Of a stretch of DNA of 64,000 nt, positions 42,001-47,837 are shown piece after piece. Below the pieces are notes generated by a model. It was not told the origin of the DNA. It was given only the letters and a program-made list of their open reading frames with translations, and ran no database searches. This DNA comes from CAXXOK01 sp963675925 (lineage in GTDB: Bacteria > Bacillota > Clostridia > Christensenellales > Aristaeellaceae), in NCBI GenBank assembly GCA_963675925.2, contig CAXXIB010000004.1, positions 620,001 to 684,000 on the forward strand, in the 5' to 3' direction. A program made the position numbers and the translations under genes. Each line of letters opens with the position of its first letter. Position 1 is the first letter of the stretch.

Positions 42001-43577
42001 TTCCCACAACGCTGAATATGTATGTCGGCTATGCTGTAACCCTTTCACAGGTAGCGCTGCGCAACAGCGCGAGCTTTGACGATGATTCCATCCTCGTCAC
42101 GCTGCCCGCTGATACGCTGATGTACCTTAACGGACAGCGGGATGTAGACGGCACTGTATGGACAGGTGCACAGACCTATCTGGGCACGAGCGTTATCGGC
42201 CTGCTGCCCTACAACGCGGTACGCACCATCACACCGGGCGAAGCGCAACCCTATATTGACGCGTATAACGAAGAACACGCACCGACACCGTCGCCCTCCC
42301 CCGACCCAACCCCAACGCCGGCACCCCAGTCGGGTTACTTCTTAACCCTGGGCGATGATGTACCCCTGCGCTCCGTACCCGGAACGCAGGCCTCCATTTC
42401 GGCATGGATCGCGGAAGATCAGGTGGTCTATGTATCCGAACAAGTATATTACGATGGCTTCGGCTGGCATGTGAGCAACTACAACGGCCTGCCCGGCTAT
42501 ATCCGGCAGGATCAGCTGCGCGCCATGACCGCCCAGGAAGTGAACCAGTATCTGGCAGAGGGTTCACCTACGCCCACGCCCATGCAGACAGCCGCACCGT
42601 ATGATCCGTACGCGCTGTCCAGCTACGGCTATGTGACCGCCAACTCCGTTAACTTCCGCTCGTCACCCGGCGGCACGCGTATCGGCGTGCTCAATCAGTA
42701 CGCCTTCGGGCTGGTGCTGGGCTCACAGGTTTCGGGCAGCACCACCTGGTACAATGTCAATCAATCCGGTACCGTCGGCTGGGTGAGCGGAGACTTCTTC
42801 AAGGTGCTCAACCTGACGGAGCTGACGTCCTTCCTTAACTCCAGCGAGTACTATGAAGGCATCAAGAATTCCGGGTCTTCGACCACCACAACAGGCGGTA
42901 CCACCAGCGGTTCGGCTACGCAGGGGCAGGTCTCGGCCGTGGAAGATTGGAACGTCGGTGCCTGGCAAAATCCGTCGTCCAACCTAAACGCCACCTACGA
43001 ACCGTTTAACCCCTATGCCACACCACTGGCTCCGGTCGCAACCGAAACCCCCATACCCGAGCCCAGCCCGACCTTTGTGATCGGCACCATGATCCCCATC
43101 GCCTATGAAGAGGACACCAAAGAAACCCAGTCCGGTAGCGGTTGGGTCGGCCTGGTCCTTGGCGGCATTGTGCTCGTTGGCGGCGCGGGCGGCGTATACG
43201 CCTATGCACTGACCCAAAACAAAAAACGCAAAGCGGCAGCACGCGCTGCAGCAGCCAGGCGTTCTCATTCCAAATCGGCGCAGGATAATCCCTATGCGCG
43301 CCGCGCAGCCGCGGCTCCGCCCGCAGCGCCGGGCCAACAGCAGACAGGGACAACCCCCTACCAGCGGCCCAATCCCTACGCCAAGCCACAGCAGCCGCAA
43401 AACCCCTATGCACAGCAGCGGCCGCCGTTCTCTAATTCGCAGGAGCCGCCAGCAAACCGTAACCCCTATGCGCGGCCCCAGCAACCAGCCCCCAAGCCTG
43501 ATAGTAATGCAGGCAGGCCCACCCGCACCGGCCGCCGGTCCGAACGCTATCATAACGATGGTGAGAATAAATCCTGA
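39081..43577 (+). CDS. Giant SH3-repeat surface protein with PT-rich linkers and NPYA cytoplasmic tail
   Basis: 1498 residues. Signal peptide 1-31; three MucBP-like beta repeats at about 152-375 (VTIYYNDADGNPVA, LTVNYTDESGSPLA); Pro/Thr/Glu linkers (EPTEEPT) from 375; seven bacterial SH3-like domains at about 412, 523, 657, 829, 979, 1087 and 1180, each with RSTP/RATP, VWVxGxF and YVWLSLL-like blocks; one TM segment at about 1354-1378; and a basic tail with four NPYA motifs. SH3 domains bind peptidoglycan, so it probably spans the wall and talks to the cytoplasm. Domains 1 and 2 are a near-exact 111-residue tandem duplication. ATG follows AAGGAGG. Function unknown. Confidence 0.85.
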   Translation: MKKISYPLLRKGLWLLLALAFMLAQPVIAAELTPEELAVMPTVSITYYTVQDGEPVVLEATPTMSPLGKAYWAMVPPEAFNFPITLGIVASETAPYTFAPTTGDTLETDIGTVDFDGSSTLITAYQNDVMVDTYWLFISTAEMPMDVQPVEVPVYYVDSEDNANVLYYEVVLAYYDQSNVINVNPSLVPANYTLTGSDSATVTVDQNGIATPEWVTFYFQAQVMQGTVTIYYNDADGNPVATAQSQTLDPGTYTITPTPSDLADGYVLSPESPAQVDVTISDMGVPTNDSITFVYEQEMVSGFLTVNYTDESGSPLASAELLELAPGSHTITPNPSLIPASYVLSPTSQTQFDVTVGNDGSILPSSSVTFVYVLEQTEEPTATPTETPTEEPTAEPTATPTETPTSTNPQDLYPDYSTIEASATINTDAVRIRSTPSTASNDTIVDTLNQGDGVWVYGTFTANDYLWAYIQYNGVDSYVVYSYVTLDSATPTATPTETPTEEPTVEPTATPTETPTSTSPQDLYPDYSTIEASATINTDAVRIRSTPSTASNDTIVDTLNQGDGVWVYGTFTANDYLWAYIQYNGVDSYVVYSFVTLDSATPTATPTEEPTVEPTDTPTEEPTATPTDEPTTEPTTEPTEEPTETPADGEPADISETYPDYAPIGASGTTNINSVNIRSTPVSGVSDNLVSQVALGTEVWVHGSFTSGDTTWAYIRYSNTDCYVWLSLLDVDTPVATATQTPTEAPTATPTASPTTEPTATPTDEPTTEPTTEPTEEPTEEPTEEPTEEPTEEPTEEPTATPTDTPEATPTATPDNMPGEDDAPADIADTYPSYATMGKPGATNATGVRFRATPDSSVDDNIEFQVERGSTVWVHGTFTFNERDWAYIRYDSTDCYVWLSLLDIDQSFITPSPTPTAVPTDTPTAVPTDTPTTEPTTEPTAEPTTEPTAEPTTEPTAEPTEEPTEEPTEEPTAVPTTLNMYVGYAVTLSQVALRNSASFDDDSILVTLPADTLMYLNGQRDVDGTVWTGAQTYLGTSVIGLLPYNAVRTITPGEAQPYIDAYNEEHAPTPSPSPDPTPTPAPQSGYFLTLGDDVPLRSVPGTQASISAWIAEDQVVYVSEQVYYDGFGWHVSNYNGLPGYIRQDQLRAMTAQEVNQYLAEGSPTPTPMQTAAPYDPYALSSYGYVTANSVNFRSSPGGTRIGVLNQYAFGLVLGSQVSGSTTWYNVNQSGTVGWVSGDFFKVLNLTELTSFLNSSEYYEGIKNSGSSTTTTGGTTSGSATQGQVSAVEDWNVGAWQNPSSNLNATYEPFNPYATPLAPVATETPIPEPSPTFVIGTMIPIAYEEDTKETQSGSGWVGLVLGGIVLVGGAGGVYAYALTQNKKRKAAARAAAARRSHSKSAQDNPYARRAAAAPPAAPGQQQTGTTPYQRPNPYAKPQQPQNPYAQQRPPFSNSQEPPANRNPYARPQQPAPKPDSNAGRPTRTGRRSERYHNDGENKS
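40231..40896 (+). repeat. 333-bp tandem duplication inside the surface-protein gene
   Basis: The stretch beginning CAACCGAAACACCCACTGAG at 40231 recurs at 40564, and the following SH3-coding sequence is almost identical for the full 333 bases (111 codons, in frame). A recent unequal exchange. Confidence 0.9.
41396..41475 (+). repeat. 12-bp minisatellite coding EPTE
   Basis: Six tandem GAACCCACYGAA-type units encode (EPTE)n. A related run coding EPTT/EPTA/EPTE lies at 41879-41996. Such runs change length by slippage in steps of four residues. Confidence 0.85.
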
Positions 43578-43602
43578 TAGACCAAAACAAACCAGCACCG
43601 TC

Positions 43603-43629
43603 ATTGGCCGCGCTACATGCGCGGCCAAT
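43603..43629 (+). terminator. ATTGGCCGCGC hairpin after the surface-protein gene
   Basis: Perfect 11-bp stem (43603-43613 with 43619-43629), TACAT loop. No T run follows, so termination is uncertain. One of five hairpins in the window with the same GGCCGCGC core. Confidence 0.6.
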
Positions 43630-43671
43630 TGCATATCGTAAGTCAATTCTCTTATTTCTTTCAACTGCCGG

Positions 43672-43699
43672 TTGAATTGCGTCCTCTTTTTAGTAAAAT
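43672..43699 (+). promoter_or_regulatory. Probable promoter of the small protein/XRE pair
   Basis: TTGAAT at 43672-43677, 16 bases, TAAAAT at 43694-43699, in the 290-base gap before the small gene. The rest of the gap holds nothing I can name. Confidence 0.5.
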
Positions 43700-43868
43700 C
43701 AACGTTTTGGCATCGTGATTCAAAACAGCGCAATCCGCCGATAGTAAAGGGTTTCCTCCGCCTAAAGCGAAGAACTCAACTGTTAGTTGCTGTCCTCCAC
43801 GCAATCCTTGCCCTATGCTGTTCATGCGGGAGAGGGCCTCCTTCTCCCCGGCAAAGGAGGAGGAAAGC

Positions 43869-44036
43869 GTGAGCGGATTGCGGAAATTCTTTCATAAACT
43901 ATGTAAGTCCCACCAGCGGAAAGCCGCCCAAATCAAGCGCGGCAGTCCGTGCAGACACACCCCGGTATCGGGCTGGGAAGAACTTACTCGCCAGGAAGCG
44001 ATACAACTGTGGAAACAACCACAGAAAGTAAGATAG
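43869..44036 (+). CDS. Small basic protein upstream of the XRE-repeat regulator
   Basis: 55 codons starting with GTG 43869 after a strong GGAGGAGG. The product is rich in Lys, Arg and His (GLRKFFHKLCKSHQRKAAQIKRG) and ends 10 bases before the next start. No family known. The good ribosome site and tight spacing suggest a real, coupled gene, but its size keeps this tentative. Confidence 0.5.
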   Translation: MSGLRKFFHKLCKSHQRKAAQIKRGSPCRHTPVSGWEELTRQEAIQLWKQPQKVR

Positions 44037-44046
44037 GAGAATGACT

Positions 44047-44829
44047 ATGTTTGATATGCAACGCGTTGCCAAAACCATATCCACATTGCGCAAGGAGCGC
44101 AACATGACCCAGATGGAACTGGCCGACCGGCTGAACATCAGCTTTCAGGCCGTCAGCAACTGGGAACGGGGGCAGACCATGCCCGATATTTCCAAGCTAT
44201 CGGAACTGGCCGACATCTTCGGCGTAACCATCGACGAGCTGCTCGGCAACGGCAAAAATGCAAAAGTCGTGGAAAAGCTCATTCACGAAAAGCCGATTGA
44301 AGACGACCTCAGCGCTGAAGACTTTCTGGATGTCGCCCCGCTGGTCAAGCCCAAACAGGCGGAAAAACTGTTTGAAAACGTACACGACACCCTAAGTACA
44401 AAGGAACTGATCATGGCAGCGCCGTTTATTTCAACCTCCGTACTGGACCGGATGGCTGTGGATGCGGTCAAGCGCGAAAGAAGCTTCAAGTACATGCTGG
44501 GCCTGATGCCGTTTTTAAGCAAAGACGCCATCGACACATGCGTGGAGTATGTGATGGATGACGAGGATATCAATGTGAAAAAACTCGTCGCGGCCGCGCC
44601 GTTTCTGGGCAAGGACAGACTGGACCAGATTACCGACCGTGTCATGCAGGAAGGCAGTGCAAAGCTGCTGCTCCCGCTGGCGCCGTTTATCCGCAAGAAA
44701 ACCTTAACGAAAGCCGCCCTGCATTTTGCTAAAAAGGACGGGTTCACCGCTATCCTGCCGCTGCTGCCCTTTATGGGCAAAGAAGCACGCGACGACCTGT
44801 TCCGACATAACACTGAGGACGAGGCATAA
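44047..44829 (+). CDS. XRE-family regulator with helical-repeat C terminus
   Basis: 260 residues. Residues 5-65 are an HTH (ISTLRKERNMTQMELADRLNISFQAVSNWERGQTMPDI). From about 90 on there are six ~29-residue helical units with the recurring core L(A/M)PF(L/I)xKxxLD: DVAPLVKPKQAEKL, MAAPFISTSVLDRM, GLMPFLSKDAIDTC, AAAPFLGKDRLDQI, PLAPFIRKKTLTKA, PLLPFMGKEARDDL. These look like HEAT-type stacking repeats for partner binding. ATG 44047 is better spaced from AGGAGA than 44041. Targets unknown. Confidence 0.82.
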   Translation: MFDMQRVAKTISTLRKERNMTQMELADRLNISFQAVSNWERGQTMPDISKLSELADIFGVTIDELLGNGKNAKVVEKLIHEKPIEDDLSAEDFLDVAPLVKPKQAEKLFENVHDTLSTKELIMAAPFISTSVLDRMAVDAVKRERSFKYMLGLMPFLSKDAIDTCVEYVMDDEDINVKKLVAAAPFLGKDRLDQITDRVMQEGSAKLLLPLAPFIRKKTLTKAALHFAKKDGFTAILPLLPFMGKEARDDLFRHNTEDEA

Positions 44830-44931
44830 ACACGCCGCTACACAAACCGTTCACTAGGTCCCCGCGCACGCTGCCACCTAACCCACACACTGGTCAATAC
44901 AACTTCGGTCAAAACCAATCCCATCACACTG

Positions 44932-44965
44932 AAAAAAAGGAAGCGCAGTGCCGCTTCCTTTTTTA
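44932..44965. terminator. Bidirectional terminator
   Basis: AAAGGAAGCG / CGCTTCCTTT stem around CAGTGC with A and T runs on the two sides, between converging genes. Confidence 0.9.
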
Positions 44966-45009
44966 TGCTTTGTTGGCTGTTGTTTTGTGTTTCCGGACAC
45001 ATGCTTCCT

Positions 45010-45372
45010 TCAGGTTTCGGTTTTATGCTGCAAGCCTCTCATGAACACTTCCATCTGCTCCCAGGCCTCTTTGGGCAGGTCTGCCAAACTGCACAGGAAA
45101 GTTTTCATAAAGGCGTTATCCCCGTCCAGAATGCGCAGCAGCTTTTCCATCTGGGCCTCCTGCCTGCATTCGGTCATTTCACCTTCGCCGCTTTTAAGCC
45201 ATGAATAGCTTACAGCGCACACCTTGCTAATCAGCCGCAGGATTGCCTCCGAAGGGAACACGCGGCCAATCTCCCAGGATGCGACCATATCGCGGCTCAC
45301 ACCGATCATCTCGGCGAACTGGCGCTGCGTCAGGTTCATATGTCGTCGGATTGTTTTCAGCCGTTCTTGCAC
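45010..45372 (-). CDS. XRE-family repressor (phage-type)
   Basis: About 120 residues: HTH at 1-60 (RLKTIRRHMNLTQRQFAEMIGVSRDMVASWEIGRVFPS) and a helical C terminus. GTG 45372 lies 8 bases after GGAGG; upstream codons to 45396 are open but without a site. It is divergent from a strong promoter with palindromic operator DNA, as in a phage immunity switch. Confidence 0.78.
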   Translation of the reverse strand: MQERLKTIRRHMNLTQRQFAEMIGVSRDMVASWEIGRVFPSEAILRLISKVCAVSYSWLKSGEGEMTECRQEAQMEKLLRILDGDNAFMKTFLCSLADLPKEAWEQMEVFMRGLQHKTET

Positions 45373-45433
45373 ACTGTCCACCTCCGTTTGCACCATTGTA
45401 ACACAAAGAAATGTGGCGGTCTACACACATTTT

Positions 45434-45447
45434 ACACAATATTGTGT
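45434..45447. promoter_or_regulatory. Palindromic operator ACACAATATTGTGT
   Basis: A perfect 14-bp palindrome directly upstream of the rightward -35. Related half sites (TACACAC, ACATTTTACACA, TGTGTTCACATACACAC) lie on both sides between 45422 and 45495. Likely bound by the XRE repressor. Confidence 0.72.
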
Positions 45448-45475
45448 TGACATACACAATTCCATCTGCTATTAT
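45447..45475 (+). promoter_or_regulatory. Strong sigma-A promoter of the ArpU-like unit
   Basis: Perfect TTGACA (45447-45452), 17 bases, TATTAT (45470-45475). It overlaps the palindrome by one base, so repressor binding would exclude polymerase. Confidence 0.85.
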
Positions 45476-45536
45476 GTGTTCACATACACACTGTGAGACT
45501 TTAATCGGTCTGGCGGTACACATTATGGGAGGCATT

Positions 45537-45728
45537 ATGCAAATGAAAGCAAAGCAAGATTCAGCCCGGCTTTCCCGGGCACAGCGAAGGGCAATTCGCA
45601 AGGCGGCCCATTTATCTCCGAGCGGGCAGCAGCTCACCGCAGTATACGCTCTGGGTATCCGCGACGGCCTGCAAATCGCAGCAGATATCCACAACAAAAC
45701 CAGACAGACCGAGGAGGACGCATCATGA
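45537..45728 (+). CDS. Small unknown protein ahead of the ArpU-like activator
   Basis: 63 residues, basic N terminus (SRAQRRAIRKAAHLSPSG) and a helical middle (YALGIRDGLQIAADIH). ATG 45537 follows GGGAGG; its stop overlaps the next start by four bases. No family recognised; position fits a small early phage gene. Confidence 0.55.
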   Translation: MQMKAKQDSARLSRAQRRAIRKAAHLSPSGQQLTAVYALGIRDGLQIAADIHNKTRQTEEDAS

Positions 45729-46207
45729 CCAACGTATCGGATCGTACCCAGCTTGCCAAACATTGGCTCATGGACTACCGCGACCTGTGCAGCCGCCGCG
45801 ACGCGCTGGTGAGTGAGCTGGAGTCTCTCCGCGCTGCCACTACCCGTGCCACCGGACACCTGTCCCAGGTGCACATTCAACGTCTGCCGGCCCATAGCAG
45901 CTTTGAGGAACGCTCCCTTGAGCTGATCGAAGCCCAGCACCGCCTCAAGGCGCTCATTGCGCACATCTCAGAATCCCTCGCCGTGCGCCTGACCCTGATC
46001 GAGCAACTGCAAGACGAACGCCACCGCCTAGTCCTCACCCTGCGCTATATCAACGGCCTACAGTGGTTCAAAGTCGAGCACGCCATGCACTACGAGCGCC
46101 GCCAAGTCTTCTACTTCCACGCAGAAGCCCTGAAAGCCGTCGCACAGCTAATGGAGGATGGCGTTCCGCTACAAAGCGGAGGGGCAATCGGAGCATTGCC
46201 CCTGTAG
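45725..46207 (+). CDS. ArpU/sigma-like phage late transcription regulator
   Basis: 160 residues. Residues 15-100 form a long coiled coil; residues 100-145 (HRLVLTLRYINGLQWFKVEHAMHYERRQVFYFHAEALKAV) read as a sigma region 4-type HTH, the layout of ArpU/DUF1492 activators normally placed just before terminase genes in Firmicutes prophages. Here it lies about 15 kb from the terminase, on the other strand. Confidence 0.72.
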   Translation: MTNVSDRTQLAKHWLMDYRDLCSRRDALVSELESLRAATTRATGHLSQVHIQRLPAHSSFEERSLELIEAQHRLKALIAHISESLAVRLTLIEQLQDERHRLVLTLRYINGLQWFKVEHAMHYERRQVFYFHAEALKAVAQLMEDGVPLQSGGAIGALPL

Positions 46208-46225
46208 CCTCTGCACTCCAATTAC

Positions 46226-46244
46226 GGCCGCGCAATGCGCGGCC
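46226..46244 (+). terminator. GGCCGCGC hairpin after the ArpU-like gene
   Basis: GGCCGCGC, AAT, GCGCGGCC, followed by ATATTTGG. Same core as the other four hairpins. Confidence 0.6.
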
Positions 46245-46271
46245 ATATTTGGGGTAAATAGCTTCCATCTA

Positions 46272-46700
46272 TTACAATCTGTTTAGTTCTTCATTCTGAA
46301 ATCTAGCTACAAGAGCATCAATGAGCTCTGTCATGCTCGAAAGAACCTTTTTTTGAGACTCTGCATAATGTTCTTTATCAACTATAACGCATTCTGAATA
46401 TTTTTTCGTAAAGATATTAAATAAATCTTGCAGTTCTGGAAAGTAAAAATCTATTAACTGTGCCGCCCTATCAAGTTTTGATTCATCGAGAAATGTATTT
46501 ATAGATCTTTGTTGAACATGTTCTCTATAAAAAATTGATTTACCAGCAGTATAAATAACTCCATGGAGTTCTTCAGCCTTTTCTCTTAGTAGATATTTCT
46601 CCTCCTTTTTCTTCGATGCTCTAAAAACAAATACTGTTCCGCTAAATCCACTTGCTGCACCAATAAGCGCAGCTAAAATAATCGTAAGATTAGAGTCCAT
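46272..46700 (-). CDS. Unknown membrane-anchored helical protein
   Basis: 142 residues: one N-terminal TM segment (LTIILAALIGAASGFSGTVFVF), then a charged helical body (KKKEEKYLLREKAEELHG). ATG 46700 follows AAGGAGG. AT-rich codon use unlike its neighbours suggests recent arrival. No family recognised. Confidence 0.6.
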   Translation of the reverse strand: MDSNLTIILAALIGAASGFSGTVFVFRASKKKEEKYLLREKAEELHGVIYTAGKSIFYREHVQQRSINTFLDESKLDRAAQLIDFYFPELQDLFNIFTKKYSECVIVDKEHYAESQKKVLSSMTELIDALVARFQNEELNRL

Positions 46701-46756
46701 TGATATAACCTCCTTATGGTGGTTTGATAGCTTCAAATTCTCCATTTTCTCCAGAC

Positions 46757-46868
46757 GGCTCAAAAGGGGCAAGATGCGAGGAAGAAAAAGCGGTGAAAGT
46801 CTGAGCTTACTGTAGCGTAAGTGATGCTTTCACCGCTTGCATCTGACAAAGCAGATTGCGTCTTTTCA
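46757..46868 (-). repeat. 3'-end structured element, copy C
   Basis: Begins at the yebC stop (46866-46868). In gene sense: CGCAATCTGCTTTGTCAG, an 11-bp perfect stem AGCGGTGAAAG / CTTTCACCGCT enclosing GCATCACTTAC and GTAAGCTCAG, then TTTTTCTTCCTCGCATCTTG and CTTTTGAGC. The stem plus T run is itself a plausible terminator for yebC. Confidence 0.8.
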
Positions 46869-47600
46869 GTCGTCTGAGGGTAGGTCGGCGTTGTGCCACA
46901 CACTCTGCACATCATCGTTTTCGTCTAGCATATCGAGCATTTTATTGATTTTAACGGCGGTTTCGGCATCCGGCGTGACGTAGTTTTGCGGAATCATCTG
47001 AAGCTCTGCGGAGGCAAACGCCATGCCGCTGGCTTCCATGGCTTCGCGTACGGCGGAAAATGCGGTCGGATCGGTGGTGATTTCAAAGGCTTCGTCTTCG
47101 ACGACCACATCCTCTGCGCCAGCTTCCAGCGCGGCCATCATGACCTCGTCCTCGACCATGTCCTCGGTGCGCTCTAAAATCAGCACGCCTTTTTTATCGA
47201 ACATGAAGCCGACCGAACCGGTCACGCCAAGGGAGCCGTCGTTTTTGGAAAAGCAGTGGCGCACGTCGCTGGCAGTGCGGTTGCGGTTGTCGGAAATGCA
47301 TTCCACGATCACCGCCACGCCGCCGGGCGCGTAGCCTTCGTAGGTGATTTCAAAGTACTCCACATTCCCCAGCTCGCCCGCCGCTTTTTTAATGGAACGG
47401 TCGATATTATCGTTTGGCATATTGTTAGCCTTGGCCTTGGCAATAACATCGCGGAGCTTGGCGTTGGTCGCGGGGTCGCCGCCGCCGTCGCGCACGGCGA
47501 TGGCAATTTCACGCCCGATTTTGGTAAAGATCTTGCCGCGCACGGCATCGGTCTTCCCTTTTTTATGCTTGATGGTTGCCCATTTACTATGTCCGGACAC
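46866..47600 (-). CDS. yebC: YebC/PmpR-family regulatory protein
   Basis: 244 residues, standard length. The start GHSKWATIKHKKGKTDAVRGKIFTKIGREI is diagnostic, and EDVVVEDEAFEITTDPTAF lies in the acidic C-terminal domain. Members act on transcription and, in recent work on the family, relieve ribosome stalling at proline stretches, which would suit the Pro-rich surface proteins here. GTG 47600 follows GAAAGG. Confidence 0.95.
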   Translation of the reverse strand: MSGHSKWATIKHKKGKTDAVRGKIFTKIGREIAIAVRDGGGDPATNAKLRDVIAKAKANNMPNDNIDRSIKKAAGELGNVEYFEITYEGYAPGGVAVIVECISDNRNRTASDVRHCFSKNDGSLGVTGSVGFMFDKKGVLILERTEDMVEDEVMMAALEAGAEDVVVEDEAFEITTDPTAFSAVREAMEASGMAFASAELQMIPQNYVTPDAETAVKINKMLDMLDENDDVQSVWHNADLPSDD

Positions 47601-47757
47601 TGTAATCAGCCTTTCCCTATAAGTTGTATATCAACTATATCATGGCTGAAAATGAATTACAACCGGCCTTTCTATCACATAAATTGCTGCCGGATACAGG
47701 CCCCTGAACTTCGGCATATTCCACAGACAACGCCTCATATATATAGGAAGGATTATT

Positions 47758-47786
47758 TTGCTTTTTACCCCCGAAAATGGTATACT
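47758..47786 (+). promoter_or_regulatory. Promoter of gyrB
   Basis: TTGCTT (47758-47763), 17 bases, TATACT (47781-47786), about 50 bases before the GTG start. Confidence 0.7.
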
Positions 47787-47837
47787 ATGATAGGAATTAT
47801 AAGGGTTTTTCATAGACTCAAAGGAGTGTACAATTTC

